64,000 nucleotides of DNA, taken from the NCBI GenBank assembly GCA_019787685.1, contig JAHNUO010000002.1, positions 2,108,001 to 2,172,000 on the forward strand, read 5' to 3'. The notes under the pieces are model-generated. The model was given only the letters and a program-made list of their open reading frames with translations, was not told the origin of the DNA and made no database searches. This DNA is from Chiua virens. Taxonomy: Eukaryota > Basidiomycota > Agaricomycetes > Boletales > Boletaceae. Shown in pieces: positions 35,148 through 47,100 of the stretch. How positions within the stretch are numbered: the first letter of the stretch is position 1; every line of letters begins with the position of its first letter. The position numbers and the translations under genes are program-made.

Positions 35148-35158
35148 AGATCAAGACT
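35148..35158 (+). promoter_or_regulatory. Putative self-primer binding site of chromovirus A
   Basis: AGATCAAGACT, two bases after the LTR end, where a retrotransposon primer-binding site should be. It does not begin with TGG, as a site for a tRNA 3' end would. It is instead the exact complement of the predicted transcript start in the LTR. Element B has the same arrangement at 37002-37012. See the finding on self-priming. Confidence 0.7.
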
Positions 35159-35538
35159 ACCTATACAGCCTGCCTTCATGCAGCTAGCTGCCCACCATTG
35201 CCGGACGACCTCCTACCCGTCCACTCTTGAACCCCGCCTGGAATCTCCAGGCTACCAACACTCCGTCGTCAGATCTATCCGACGAAAACCCTGAACCCTC
35301 GACCCCACTTTCTGAACCCCAGGAAGTAGACATCGACATCGACGTCGAACGCTCTGACTCGGAAGACGAAACACAGCAACTAGCTAACTGTCTTCATCAA
35401 ACACTTGACCTCCCCGCACTTGCCACCTTCGTGTCCCCTACGACCCCACGAAGGCCGAACCCCGGACCACCATCAATCCGGAACCCAAACCCGTCCATCG
35501 TACCACCACCCGTACGAACGACTACCACCTCGACCAAC

Positions 35539-36270
35539 ATGTCTAACAAGGCAGTTGAACTTCGTCTCGGAAAACCCTCCGTCTTCAATGGCTCCTACGA
35601 TCGCGCCATACCCTGGCTCAACGACGTTGCCACGTACCTCTTCGTCAATGAAGATGTGTACAACACTGAAAACAAACGAGTCGCTTTCGCGCTCTCTTTC
35701 ATGACCGAAGGGTCTGCTCTGACTTGGGCCGACACGTTCCGCGCCAAATCCATCACAGCAAGATCTTTCGGGACCTGGACCGATTGGCAGACAGAGTTCC
35801 GAAAGGACTTCGAACACCATGACACTAAGGGCGACGCCATCGCCTGGTTATCCACCACCCGCACCACCAAGAACGAAGACGTCCCTTTGTACATCTCCTC
35901 CTTCCGCAACAAGGTCGTCACCGCAGGGCTCACCGGCTCTGACTCCATCCTAATCAACTTCTTCGCCGCCGGGCTCCCGCCTTCCCTCATGAGGCGCATC
36001 CAAGGGATGGATACGGTCCCTACCACGATCAATAAGTGGTATACCCAAGCCATCCATTTCAAAACCCAATGGGAACGCGCCGACGAGATAGCCCGTCGAA
36101 ACAAGAAACCCGCCGCTGCCGTCATTTACCACGACCAGACCCCTCGCAAGAAGGAGCGAGATCCCGACGCTATGGACGTAGACGCCATCTACGTTCCAAA
36201 ACTCACCGAAGCTGAGCGAAAGCGATGCTTCGAGCAAAAACTCTGCTTCTGCTGTTGCAAACCCGGACAT
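35539..36270 (+). pseudogene. Gag of chromovirus A, 5' part (continues at 43997-44167)
   Basis: The ATG at 35539 starts MSNKAVELRLGKPSVFNGSY, the capsid-like region (WLNDVATYLFVNEDVY; SALTWADTFRAKS). The zinc knuckle CFCCCKPGH is cut after its His by element B; beyond B the frame continues QTSAC, completing CX2CX4HX4C. It ends at TAA 44165-44167 after an acidic tail (VEVEEDDEDAM). The frame is open upstream from about 35227 through a conserved acidic segment with no ATG. Gag forms the particle. This copy is intact apart from the insertion. Confidence 0.85.
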
Positions 36271-36999
36271 TGTTACAATTTCTTTCTTTCGTCTCACTTG
36301 TACTTCTTCACTTTACTCGATACCTAGGTATCATCGTACGTTCATCCGTACTTGTTTGCGTTTCACCTTTGTAACTCAGCACCGGCATCACCCGGGTGCT
36401 TACGTTCCTCTTTTCTCGTCATCATCCGATGGCATCGCACTTACTCATTCTATTCTCGTCATCATCCGATGGCTTCGCATTTGTCATTTCATCTTTGTCA
36501 TCGTCCGCTGCCATCGCATCGTACGACTTCCCCTTTTGATTACTGCGCACTCCTTTTGGCCCTTTGATCCTTCCGCTCTTCTGGCCTACCCCTTTTAGTT
36601 ACTTGGTCCGTGCGCAGTTCTCGTAGTATAAATACCCTGCAGCGATACTCCTGTACTCCAGTCTTGATCTCCGCAATACTAGCTGAGTATCACTGCTCCA
36701 CTCGGAACCTTCCTTGTGACCACTCGACCAGGGACTTCTCTCGTTGTCCCTTGACCCAACACTCGGACTCCTCGTAGTCAAAACCCTCGACCGTCCCTCG
36801 GGTATAGATTCCCAACCGGACAACTCTCAGCAACGCCTGAGTTCTCACTTGTCTCTCTGGTAGCAATCCGCTGACCAGAAACCCTCATTCGACTCTTCAG
36901 CGCACCACGTATCAAGTGGTGGTTGTTTGAGTTATCGCAGCCACTTGGTACTTGGCGCTTTTGCGGCTACGTTAGGTCCTACCCGGAACTATCGTAACA
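36271..36999 (+). repeat. 5' LTR of chromovirus B
   Basis: 729 bp. TATAAATA at 36627-36634; predicted transcript start AGTCTTGATCT at 36660-36670; self-complementary site at 37002-37012 just outside the LTR. Confidence 0.95.
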
Positions 37000-37392
37000 T
37001 AAGATCAAGACTACCAATACAGCCTGCCTTCGCGCAGCTAGCTGCCCACCATTGCAGGACGACCTCCCACCCGTCCACTCTTGAACCCCGCCTGGAACCT
37101 CCGGGCTACCAACACTCCGTCGTCAGATCTATCCGACGAAAACCCTGAACCCTCGACCCCACTTTCTGAACCTCAGGAAGCAGACCTCGACATCAACGTC
37201 GAACACCTTGACTCGGAGGACGAAACCCAGCAACTAGCTGACCGTCTTCATCAAACACTTGACCTCCCCGCACTTGCCACCTTCGCGTCCCCTACGACCC
37301 CACGAAGGCCGAACCCCGGACCATCATCTATCCGGAACCCAAACCCGTCCGTCATACCTCCACCCGTACGAACGACCACCACCTCGACCAAC

Positions 37393-38295
37393 ATGTCTAA
37401 CAAGGCAGTTGAACTTCATCTCGGAAAACCCACCGCCTTCAATGGCTCCTACGACCGCGCCATACCCTGGCTCAACGACGTCGCCACCTACCTCTTCGTT
37501 AATGAAGATGTTTACAACACCGAAAACAAACGAGTCGCTTTTGCGCTCTCTTTCATGACCGAAGGATCTGCTCTGACTTGGGCCGACACGTTCCGCGCCA
37601 AGTCCATCGCCGCTAGATCTTTTGGGACCTGGACCGACTGGCAGACGGAGTTCCGAAAGGACTTCGAACACCACGACACCAAGGGCGACGCCATCGCCTG
37701 GTTATCCACCACCCGCTCCACCAAGAACGAGGACGTCCCCTCATATATCTCCTCCTTCCGCAACAAGGTCGTTACCGCAGGGCTCACCGGCTCTGACTCC
37801 GTCCTCGTCAACTTCTTCGCCGCCGGGCTCCCGCCTTCCCTCATGAGGCGCATTCAAGGGATGGATACGGTCCCTACCACGATCGATAAGTGGTATACCC
37901 AAGCCATCCATTTCAAAACTCAATGGGAACGCGCCGACGAGATTGCTCGCCGAAACAAGAAGCCCGCCACTGCTGTGGTATACCATGAGCAGTCCACTCG
38001 CAAGAAGGAGTGAGACCCTGACGCTATGGACGTAGACGCTATCTATGTTCCTAAGCTTACCGAGGCAGAGCGAAAGCGATGCTTCAAACAAAAACTCTGT
38101 TTCCACTGCCGCAAACCCGGACATCAAACATCCGCGTGCACGGCATTCTCGACCAAGAACCCTCCATCATCCTCCAAGAAAGTTCGGAAGACCGCTCCGA
38201 AACAAGAACCTATCCCCGCCTTGGTAGAAGTCGAGGAGGATGACGAGGATGCCATGAGCGTCAACAAGGTGACCACACTGGTCACGGGTTTTTAA
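37393..38295 (+). pseudogene. Gag of chromovirus B, one premature stop
   Basis: The ATG at 37393 starts MSNKAVELHLGKP. The capsid-like region matches element A closely. TGA at 38011-38013 replaces the CGA of A (Arg to stop by C to T). Reading on, a zinc knuckle CFHCRKPGHQTSAC (CX2CX4HX4C, from about 38098) and an acidic tail lead to TAA at 38293-38295. The heptamer GGGTTTT (38286-38292) directly precedes the stop. The frame is open from 37042 with conserved acidic sequence but no ATG before 37393, so a non-AUG or longer N-terminus is possible. Full length would be about 300 residues from the ATG. Confidence 0.85.
38286..38292 (+). promoter_or_regulatory. Predicted -1 ribosomal frameshift site of chromovirus B
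   Basis: G GGT TTT, then TAA in the gag frame. It fits the X XXY YYZ rule. Slipping back one base enters the pol frame, which is open from here (GFLRRKTDSTPVSS...) through the first pol ATG at 38373. The same heptamer, stop and downstream bases occur in element A at 44158-44167. Confidence 0.7.
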
Positions 38296-41200
38296 GGAGG
38301 AAGACCGATTCGACGCCAGTATCTTCCCGTTCTCGTACCCATGTACTTGTAGCTGAGCTTTCGTCCCAATCTATGCAAATTCCTGTTAGATTGAACGTTA
38401 CGGCTACTTCTCAAGACATCGACACCCGCGCCCTCATTGACTCTGGGGCCGGGATCAACTGCATCGACTGGCATTTTGTCCAGAAACACAAGTTCCTGAA
38501 GGATCGCCTTCCGAAACCTATCCCGGTTAGGAACGTGGATTCCACCATGAACAAGAACGGTGACATCAAATTCACCACCACCCTTCGGATCGCTCTTGGC
38601 GGAGTGCTCCAACGTATCAAGTTCCACGTCATCCACTGTGGATCTGAAAACGTCATCCTAGGTCTCCCCTGGCTTAAAGCTACCAACCCGATCATCGATT
38701 GGGTAGCCAAAACCATCACCGTCTCCGCTCCCGAACCCGACCTACCCCCCATCACCACCGACGAACCCAAACACTCCGCCAGACTCGCTCATCCACCTCC
38801 CATCCGTCCTGTTCGCCACCTCGATGTCGATCCCATCTGGGACGGCAAACTCAATGACTACCTCGGCACCGAAACTGGGCATCGTTTTACGACCCAATCC
38901 GTGCAACACTCTGTCAACTGCGTAATGCGCACCGGACAACGCTTCGTTCAGACTACTCAACCCAAGAAGCTTACCAATGCTACCGCCCTTGCGGCCGCAG
39001 CGAAGAAACCCAAGATCACCCTCCCTTCGGAATACTCGGAATTTGAATCCGTATTCGCGAAGGAACCCTTCAATCAGATGCCTCCCTCAAGGTCATGCGA
39101 CCACGAAATCCATCTGAAAGACACCTTCGTACCCAAGGTCGGAAAGGTCTACCCCTTGTCCCCAGACGAGCGCAAGGCCACCGATGACTTCATCGACGAA
39201 CACCTTGCCAATGGCAAGATCCGCCCCTCCAACTCTCCCCAGGCCTCCCCCTTCTTCTTCGTCAAAAAGAAGGATGGCAAACTCTGTCCTTGTCAAGATT
39301 ACCGCTACGTCAACGAACATACCGTTCGCGACGCCTACCCCCTTCCACTTATCTCCGACCTCGTCGACAAGCTAAAAGATGCCAAACTGTTTACTAAGTT
39401 CGACGTCCGATGGGGTTACAACAACGTTCGTATCAAGGACGGACACCAATGGAAAGCCGCTTTCATCACCCACCGCGGCCTCTTCGAACCTACGGTCATG
39501 TTCTTTGGACTGACCAATTCTCCCGCGACGTTCCAACGTTTCATGAACGACTCTTTCCGCAACATGATCGCCGAAGGATGGCTCGTCATTTACATGGACG
39601 ATCTCCTCATCTTCTCTGAGGACGAGGCCACCCACACTGAACGCACCAAACACGTTCTTGCCTGCATGAAGGAACTCGACCTTCACTTGAAACTCGAAAA
39701 ATGCCACTTCGCCACCACCGAAGTAGAATACCTTGGCATGATCGCCCGACCAGGTGAACTCGCCATGGACCCCGTCAAGGTGGCCGGCATCGCCGACTGG
39801 CCAACTCCTACCAAGCTCAAGGACGTACGATCATTCATGGGCTTTGCCAACTTTTATCGTCGGTTCATCCCCGACTACTCGACCATCGCCCGTCCTCTCG
39901 TTGATCTCACCAAGAAGGACGCTCCTTGGACTTGGGGACCCCCCCAGGTCAACGCCTTTGAACGCCTCAAAAAGGCCTTCACCATGGATCCGGTACTCCG
40001 GTTTCCCGATACCTCTCGTCCCTTCGCCATCGCCACGGACGCGTCAAAGTACGCAACCGGTGGTGTACTCCTCCAGACTGACGCAAATGGTGACTGGAAA
40101 CCCTGTTCCTACCTTTCCCAGTCGTTCAACGCCGCGGAAAGGAACTACGACATCTACGACCGGGAACTCTTAGCAGTCATCCGGTCCCTCAAGGCTTGGC
40201 GTCACCACCTCCGTGGAAGCGCACACCCGGTCACGGTCTTCTCTGACCACAAGAACTTGACGTACTTCCATCAACCTCAAAACTTGAACCGCCGACAAGC
40301 TCGTTGGCTCCTTGACCTCGCCGACTTCGACCTCACCTTCTCCCATGTCCCAGGGAAACTCCTCGACGGCCCGGATGCGCTCTCATGCCGCCCTGACCAC
40401 ATCTCCTCCGACTCAGATAACGAAGACGTCACCCTTCTTCCTGATAACGTCTTCGTCAACCTCGTCACCCTTGATTTGCAATCCCTGATTGCTAAGTCCT
40501 CCGTCGACGACCCGCTGGTCTTGGACACCCTCAATGCCCTGGACGGCGGTCTCCCTTCCTCGTTCCGTGCCCGCCTCTCTGATTGGAAATATGACGCTGG
40601 TGTCCTAACCTACCAGGGCCGCGTCTACGTTCCCCCGAACCTCGAACTCCGGCAACAAATCGTTGCTCGACACCACGACTCTCACTCCGCCGGACACCCC
40701 GGTTACTTGAAAACTCGCCAGCTTGTCGCCGCCGAATTTTGGTGGCCAGGCCTGGCCTCCTTTGTCCGTTCCTATGTCTCCGGTTGTGCCGCGTGCCAGC
40801 AACACAAGGTCAACACCCACCCAACCACCCCTCCTTTGTCTCCGATCCCCTCCGCCTGCTCCCGCCCCTTCCAGAATGTGTCCGTGGATCTCATCACGGA
40901 TCTTCCCGTCTCGGCGGAGGGCTATGATTCTCTCATGGTCGTGGTTGACCACGGCCTTACAAAGGGGGTAATTCTTTGCCCAACCGTGAAAACCGCCGAC
41001 TCGGCAGGCATAGCCTGTCTCTTTTTTCACAAAGTATACACCCGATTCGGCCTTTACGACAAGATCATCTCCGACCGTGGCCCGCAGTTCGCTTCTGCTT
41101 TTGCAAAAGAGCTCTCCCGGCTTATCGGATACCGCCTCTCCCTGTCAACCGCTTACCATCCCCAATCCGACGGTGAGACAGAACGAGTCAACCAAGAGGT

Positions 41201-43220
41201 CGAGACCTACCTCCGGATGTATTGCCAAAATAACCCGGAGAAATGGGCCGATCTACTTCCCATGGCCGAATTCGCGCACAACCACCGTCCTCACTCTGTC
41301 ACCGGCAAATCGCCGTTCTTCTTGATGATGGGTTATGAACCCCGTCCACTACCCACGATCATCGCCGACACCAACCTTCCAGCCGTTAAAGACCGCCTTG
41401 ACGTTCTTTCCGCTGCTCGAGACGAAGCCCTCGCAGCACACGAACTCGCCCGACAGGCTATGAAAGCCCGTTCCTTCCGCAAATTCAAACTGTTTGCCAA
41501 AGGAGACCAAGTCTGGCTGGAAGCCCGCAACTTGAAACGGGAGTTAATCTCCCCGAAGCTCGCATCTCGCCGAGAAGGACCCTTCTCTATCACGGAAGTC
41601 CTCTCTCCGCTTACCTACCGACTCCGCCTCCCTAAGACCTGGAAAATCCACCCGGTCTTCCACGCTTCGCTGTTATCGCCCTATCGCGAAACAGAAACCT
41701 ACGGCCCGAACTTCCCGAAACCACCACCTGACCTTATCGCTGGAGAAGAATATGAAATCGAGCGGATCTTACGCCATACACGGAACCCGCACAACCGCAA
41801 GTTCCTGATCCGATGGAAAGGATACTCTGCCGCCGATGACTCTTGGGAACCAGAATCCAATCTGGGAAATGCCAAGGAAACGGTTGACGCTTATAAGCGG
41901 ACCCATCCCAAAGATTTCCCCTCGATCCGCTCCCTTTCACCTTCACCTCCACCCAGGCCACCTCGCTCACCCCTGCGACCTCCCCCGCCGGTCTCTGTCA
42001 AAGCAGTAATGACTTACTGCTCCTGCTCGACCCCTGACTTCGAAAACGAAATCATCCACTCAGTCCCCGTCTTCACTCCCACCACGTCCATCCCGCACCT
42101 GCCTCTCCCCCCGCCCGCAACGCCCGCATCCCATGCATCCACCCTCTCCACCGAATCCTCCCTCACGGAGTCAACCCGACCCCCTTCTCCAGCTGTTTCA
42201 GCAGTTGCCTCCGCAGGATGGGGAGCTCCTTCTCAATGGCCTCTTCCTTCTGAGCGCCCTAGTCGCGTTCGTTCTCCTCTCCAGGCAGTAGACCTGCCCT
42301 ACCACTCCCACACCATTCGTTCTTCCTCTTCGACCCCCGAGTACTTTCGCCGTATGCGCGAACTCATCTTAGACCCCACGATGGCCTTTCCCATCGAGCA
42401 TCACCTGGACTTGAACTCCCCACTCAACGCCCTTTACCTCGCGTATCTCCAATGCGAGCGCCTCACCTTCGTCCAATCCAACCTACTCAGTCGTGACTGT
42501 CACTCTCACCTCCTCTCCGCGGTCACTGGGCAAATCCATGATCACATCCGCGCCTACATCGAACATACCCTCCACCAGATGCAGATGGGCGAATTTTTGG
42601 AAGATCTCCACCACTACCAAGCGGACCTCGCTCGCCGCATGGCCCCTCCCTCTAGCCCCGCGTCTACCCCATCCGCATCTTCCACTCCCTTCACCGAAGA
42701 GGAGATGCTCGCATGTAACCGCGCCGAAGCCGAACTGATGTTTCGGACCGGTCAGGTATCCCTCCCCGACTATCACCCTCGATGGGACGAAGCCTGCTTT
42801 GTATGCAGAAAACTTGGCCACGTTCGCATCGAGTGTCCAATGTACCAATGCCCCATCTGCCTCACCTGGGCCCCAGGTCATATCCAATCCCGCTGCCCTG
42901 GACGACCTCCTCGGGTACACGCTCGCATCCCCCTTGCCAACCGGCTTACTCCCGTGGCCGCCGGGCACACCTGGACCAGACGCTCGCCTCGCCCCGCTAT
43001 CCCCTCCACGTCGTCTTCATCGACGAACTCGTCTTCTTCGTCGCGCCGCAATGGCCGCTCCGTACTCCCTATACCCCCACCTCAACGAGCCCGCCGCCAT
43101 GCGCGACAACGTCCCGCGTCTCCTGACCGACGCTCGGTCTCCCCATGTGATGACCCCATCGACAACGAGGGTTACGCCAATATCACCGGCAGTCCTGTCC
43201 GTGATGCGTTCGATTTCTAG
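38293..43220 (+). CDS. Pol of chromovirus B: protease, RT, RNase H, integrase, chromodomain, zinc-knuckle tail
   Basis: Intact from the frameshift site; numbering from the ATG at 38373 gives 1615 residues. Protease: LIDSGAGIN (Asp23). Reverse transcriptase: about 270-480, with KLFTKFDVRWGYNN and YMDD (407-410). RNase H: FAIATDASKYATGG (Asp556), YDRELLAVI, then HVPGKLLDGPDALS. Integrase: HHCC zinc domain (about 766-815), then a DD35E core (Asp839, Asp901 in SDRGPQF, Glu937 in GETERVNQ). Chromodomain: about 1127-1180 (YEIERILRHTRN, FLIRWKGYSAADDSWEPE), which usually guides integration to modified chromatin. A further ~430 residues are Pro/Ser-rich with a helical block and a Cys/His pair (ACFVCRKLGHVRIEC; CPICLTWAPGHIQSRC). 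Stop TAG at 43218. Confidence 0.95.
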
Positions 43221-43262
43221 GGATGATCTTCGCTTGATGCTTTGATTGTACTCCGGGGGTAA

Positions 43263-43991
43263 TGTTACAATTTCTTTCTTTCGTCTCACTTGTACTTCTT
43301 CACTTTACTCGATACCTAGGTATCATCGTACGTTCATCCGTACTTGTTTGCGTTTCACCTTTGTAACTCAGCACCGGCATCACCCGGGTGCTTACGTTCC
43401 TCTTTTCTCGTCATCATCCGATGGCATCGCACTTACTCATTCTATTCTCGTCATCATCTGATGGCTTCGCATTTGTCATTTCATCTTTGTCATCGTCCGC
43501 TGCCATCGCATCGTACGACTTCCCCTTTTGATTACTGTGCACTCCTTTTGGCCCTTTGATCCTTCCGCTCTTCTGGCCTACCCCTTTTAGTTACTTGGTC
43601 CGTGCGCAGTTCTCGTAGTATAAATACCCTGCAGCAATACTCCTGTACTCCAGTCTTGATCTCCGCAATACTAGCTGAGTATCACTGCTCCACTCGGAAC
43701 CTTCCTTGTGACCACTCGACCAGGGACTTCTCTCGTTGTCCCTTGACCCAACACTCGGACTCCTCGTAGTCAAAACCCTCGACCGTCCCTCGGGTATAGA
43801 TTCCCAACCGGACAACTCTCAGCAACGCCTGAGTTCTCACTTGTCTCTCTGGTAGCAATCCGCTGACCAGAAACCCTCATTCGACTCTTCAGCGCACCAT
43901 GTATCAAGTGGTGGTTGTTTGAGTTATCGCAGCCACTTGGTACTTGGCGCTTTTGCGGCTACGTTAGGTCCTACCCGGAACTATCGTAACA
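43263..43991 (+). repeat. 3' LTR of chromovirus B
   Basis: 729 bp. It differs from the 5' LTR at four positions by eye (in CATCTGATGG, ACTGTGCACT, GCAGCAATAC and CACCATGTAT), each a CpG in the other copy. Confidence 0.95.
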
Positions 43992-43996
43992 GACAT

Positions 43997-44167
43997 CAAA
44001 CGTCCGCTTGCACCGCATTCTCAAAAAACCCCGTCGCATCCTCTTCGAAGAAGGTTAGGAAAACCACTCCGAAACCTGAACCAGTCCCCGCCTTAGTAGA
44101 AGTCGAGGAGGATGACGAGGACGCCATGAGCGTCAACAAGGTGACCACTCCGGTCACGGGTTTTTAA
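43997..44167 (+). pseudogene. Gag of chromovirus A, 3' part
   Basis: Starts QTSACTAFSKNP, completing the zinc knuckle begun at 36240, and ends VNKVTTPVTGF at TAA 44165-44167. The heptamer GGGTTTT at 44158-44164 precedes the stop as in B. Confidence 0.85.
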
Positions 44168-47100
44168 GGAGGAAGACCGATTCGACGCCGGTATCTTCCC
44201 ATTCTCGTACCCATGTACTTGTAGCTGAGCTTTCGTCCCAATCTATGCAAATCCCTGTTAGATTGAACGTTACGGCTACTTCTCAAGACGTCGACACCCG
44301 TGCCCTCATTGACTCTGGGGCCGGGATAAACTGCATCGACTGGCATTTCGTCCAGAAACACAAGTTCCCGAAGGAACGCCTTCCAAAACCAATCCCGGTT
44401 AGGAACGTCGATTCTACCGCGAACAAGAACGGTGACATCAAATTCACCACCACCCTCCGGATCGCTCTTGGCGGAGTGCTCCAACGAATTAAGTTCCACA
44501 TAATCCACTGTGGTTCTGAAAACATCATCCTAGGACTCCCCTGGCTCAAGGCTACCAATCCGATCATTGATTGGGTTGCCAAGACCATCACTGTATCCGC
44601 TCCCGAACCAGACCTACCCCCCATCACCTCCGACGAACCCAAACACTCCGCCAGACTCGCTCACCCACCACCTATCCGCCCCGTCCGCCATCTTGACGTC
44701 GATCCCATCTGGGACGGCAAACTCTAAGACTACCTCGGCACCGAAACTGGGCATCGTTTCACGACCCAATCTGTGCAGCACTCTGTAAACCGCGTCATGC
44801 GCGCAGGGCAACGCTTCGTTCGGACCACTCAACCCGAGAAGCTCACCAACGCTACCGCCCTCACGGCCGCAGCGAAGAAACCCAAAGTCACCCTCCCTTC
44901 GGAATATTCGGAATTCGAATCCGTATTCGCGAAGGAACCCTTCAATCAGATGCCTCCCTCAAGATCGTGCGACCACGAAATCCATCTGAAAGACACCTTC
45001 GTACCAAAAGTCGGAAAGGTCTACCCCTTATCTCCAGACGAGCGCAAGGCCTCTTCGAACCTACGGTCATGTTCTTCGGACTGACCAACTCCCCTGCGAC
45101 ATTCCAGCGTTTCATGAACGACTCTTTCCGCGATATGATCGCCGAAGGATGGCTCGTCATTTACATGGATGACCTCCTCATCTTCTCCGAAGACGAGGCT
45201 ACTCACACCGAGCGCACCAAACGCGTTCTCGCCCGCATGAAGGAGCTCGACCTTCACTTGAAACTCGAAAAATGCCACTTCGCCACCACCGAAGTGGAAT
45301 ACCTTGGCATGATCGCCCGCCCAGGCGAACTAGCCATGGACCCCGTTAAGGTAGCCGGTATCGCAGACTGGCCAACCCCCACTAAGCTCAAGGACGTCCG
45401 ATCATTCATGGGCTTCGCCAACTTCTACCGCCGGTTCATCCCCGACTACTCGTCCATCGCTCGTCCTCTCGTCGACCTCACCAAGAAAGACGCACCCTGG
45501 ACTTGGGGACCCTCTCAGGTCTCAGCCTTCGAACGCCTCAAAAGGGCTTTTACCACGGATCCCGTACTCCGGTTTCCCGACTCCTCCCGACCCTTCGCCA
45601 TCGCTACGGATGCGTCCAAATACGCGACTGGCGGAGTCCTCCTCCAGACCGACACAAACGGTGACTGGAAACCTTGCTCCTATCTCTCTCAGTCGTTCAA
45701 CGCGGCGGAGAGAAACTATGACATCTATGATCGCGAACTCCTCGCGGTCATCCGCTCCTTGAAGGCCTGGCGCCACCACCTTCGTGGGAGTGCACACCCC
45801 GTCACGGTCTTCTCTGACCACAAGAACTTGACGTACTTCCGTCAACCCCAAAACTTGAACCGCCGACAAGCTCGTTGGCTCCTCGACCTCGCCGACTTCG
45901 ACTTGACCTTTTCCCATGTCCCCGGAAAACTTCTCGATGGTCCTGACGCGCTCTCCCGCCGTCCCGACCACATCACCTCGGACTCGGATAACGAAAACGT
46001 CACACTCCTTCCAGATGACGTTTTCGTCAATCTCGTCACTCTAGATTTGCAATCCCTCATCGCCAAGTCCTCAGCCAATGATCCCCTGGTCCTGGAAACC
46101 CTCAATGCCATGGACGGGGGTCTACCCTCCTCCTTCCGCGCCCGCCTGTCAGACTGGAAGTACGACGCTGGTGTTCTCACCTATCAGGAACACATCTATG
46201 TTCCTCCAAACCTCGAACTCCGGCAACAAATCGTTGCTCGACACCACGACTCCCACTCAGCCGGTCATCCCGGCTACTTGAAAACTCGCCAGCTCGTCGC
46301 CGCCGAATTTTGGTGGCCGGGCCTTGCCTCCTTTGTCCGTTCCTACGTCTCCGGCTGTGCCGCTTGCCAGCAGCACAAAGTCAACACCCACCCGACCACC
46401 CCTCCTTTGTCCCCGATTCCATCGGCCTGCTCTCGCCCCTTCCAGAATGTGTCCGTGGATCTCATCACGGATCTCCCCGTCTCATCGGAAGGTTACGATT
46501 CTCTCATGGTCGTGGTCGACCACGGCCTTACGAAGGGGGTAATTCTTTGCCCCACAGTGAAAACCGCCGACTCGGCAGGCATAGCCTGTCTCTTTTTCCA
46601 CAAAGTCTACACCCGATTCGGCCTCTACGACAAAATCATCTCCGATCGTGGCCCACAGTTCGCTTCCGCCTTCACAAAGGAGCTCTCCCGGCTTATCGGT
46701 TACCGCCTCTCCTTGTCCACCGCTTATCATCCCCAATCCGATGGTGAGACAGAACGAGTCAATCAAGAAGTCGAGACCTATCTCTGCATGTATTGCCAAA
46801 ACAATCCGGAGAAATGGGCCGATCTACTCCCCATGGCCGAATTCGCACACAACCACCGCCCTCACTCTGTCACCGGCAAGTCGCCGTTCTTCTTGATGAT
46901 GGGTTATGAACCCCGTCCACTACCCACGATCATCGCCGACACCAACCTCCCCGCCGTCAAGGAACGCCTTGATGTCCTCTCCGCAGCTCGAGACGAAGCC
47001 CTCGCAGCACATGAACTCGCCTGCCAGGTGATGAAAGCCCGCTCCTTCCGCAAATTTAAACCGTTCACCAAAGGAGACCAGGTCTGGTTGGAAGCCCGCA

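Larger units (their letters stand above)
36271..43991 (+). mobile_element. Ty3/Gypsy chromovirus B, nested in A, nearly intact
   Basis: It has 729-bp LTRs (36271-36999 and 43263-43991) and a GACAT target duplication (36266-36270 and 43992-43996). The LTRs differ at only four sites by eye, all CpG to TpG/CpA in the 3' copy, so insertion is recent. The internal region holds gag (one premature TGA), a -1 frameshift site and a full-length pol with all enzymatic motifs. It belongs to the chromodomain lineage of Ty3/Gypsy. Confidence 0.97.

Noticed and set aside
36352..36823. Several 70-80 codon frames within chromovirus LTRs (also 43344-43815 and 34618-34953)
   Set aside because: They recur in every LTR on both strands, start outside any expected transcript frame and lack motifs.
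44967..45060. Apparent N-terminal 30 codons of the 1169-codon frame in chromovirus A
   Set aside because: They are pol sequence read out of frame before the 301-bp deletion; the genuine pol frame joins only after the deletion point.
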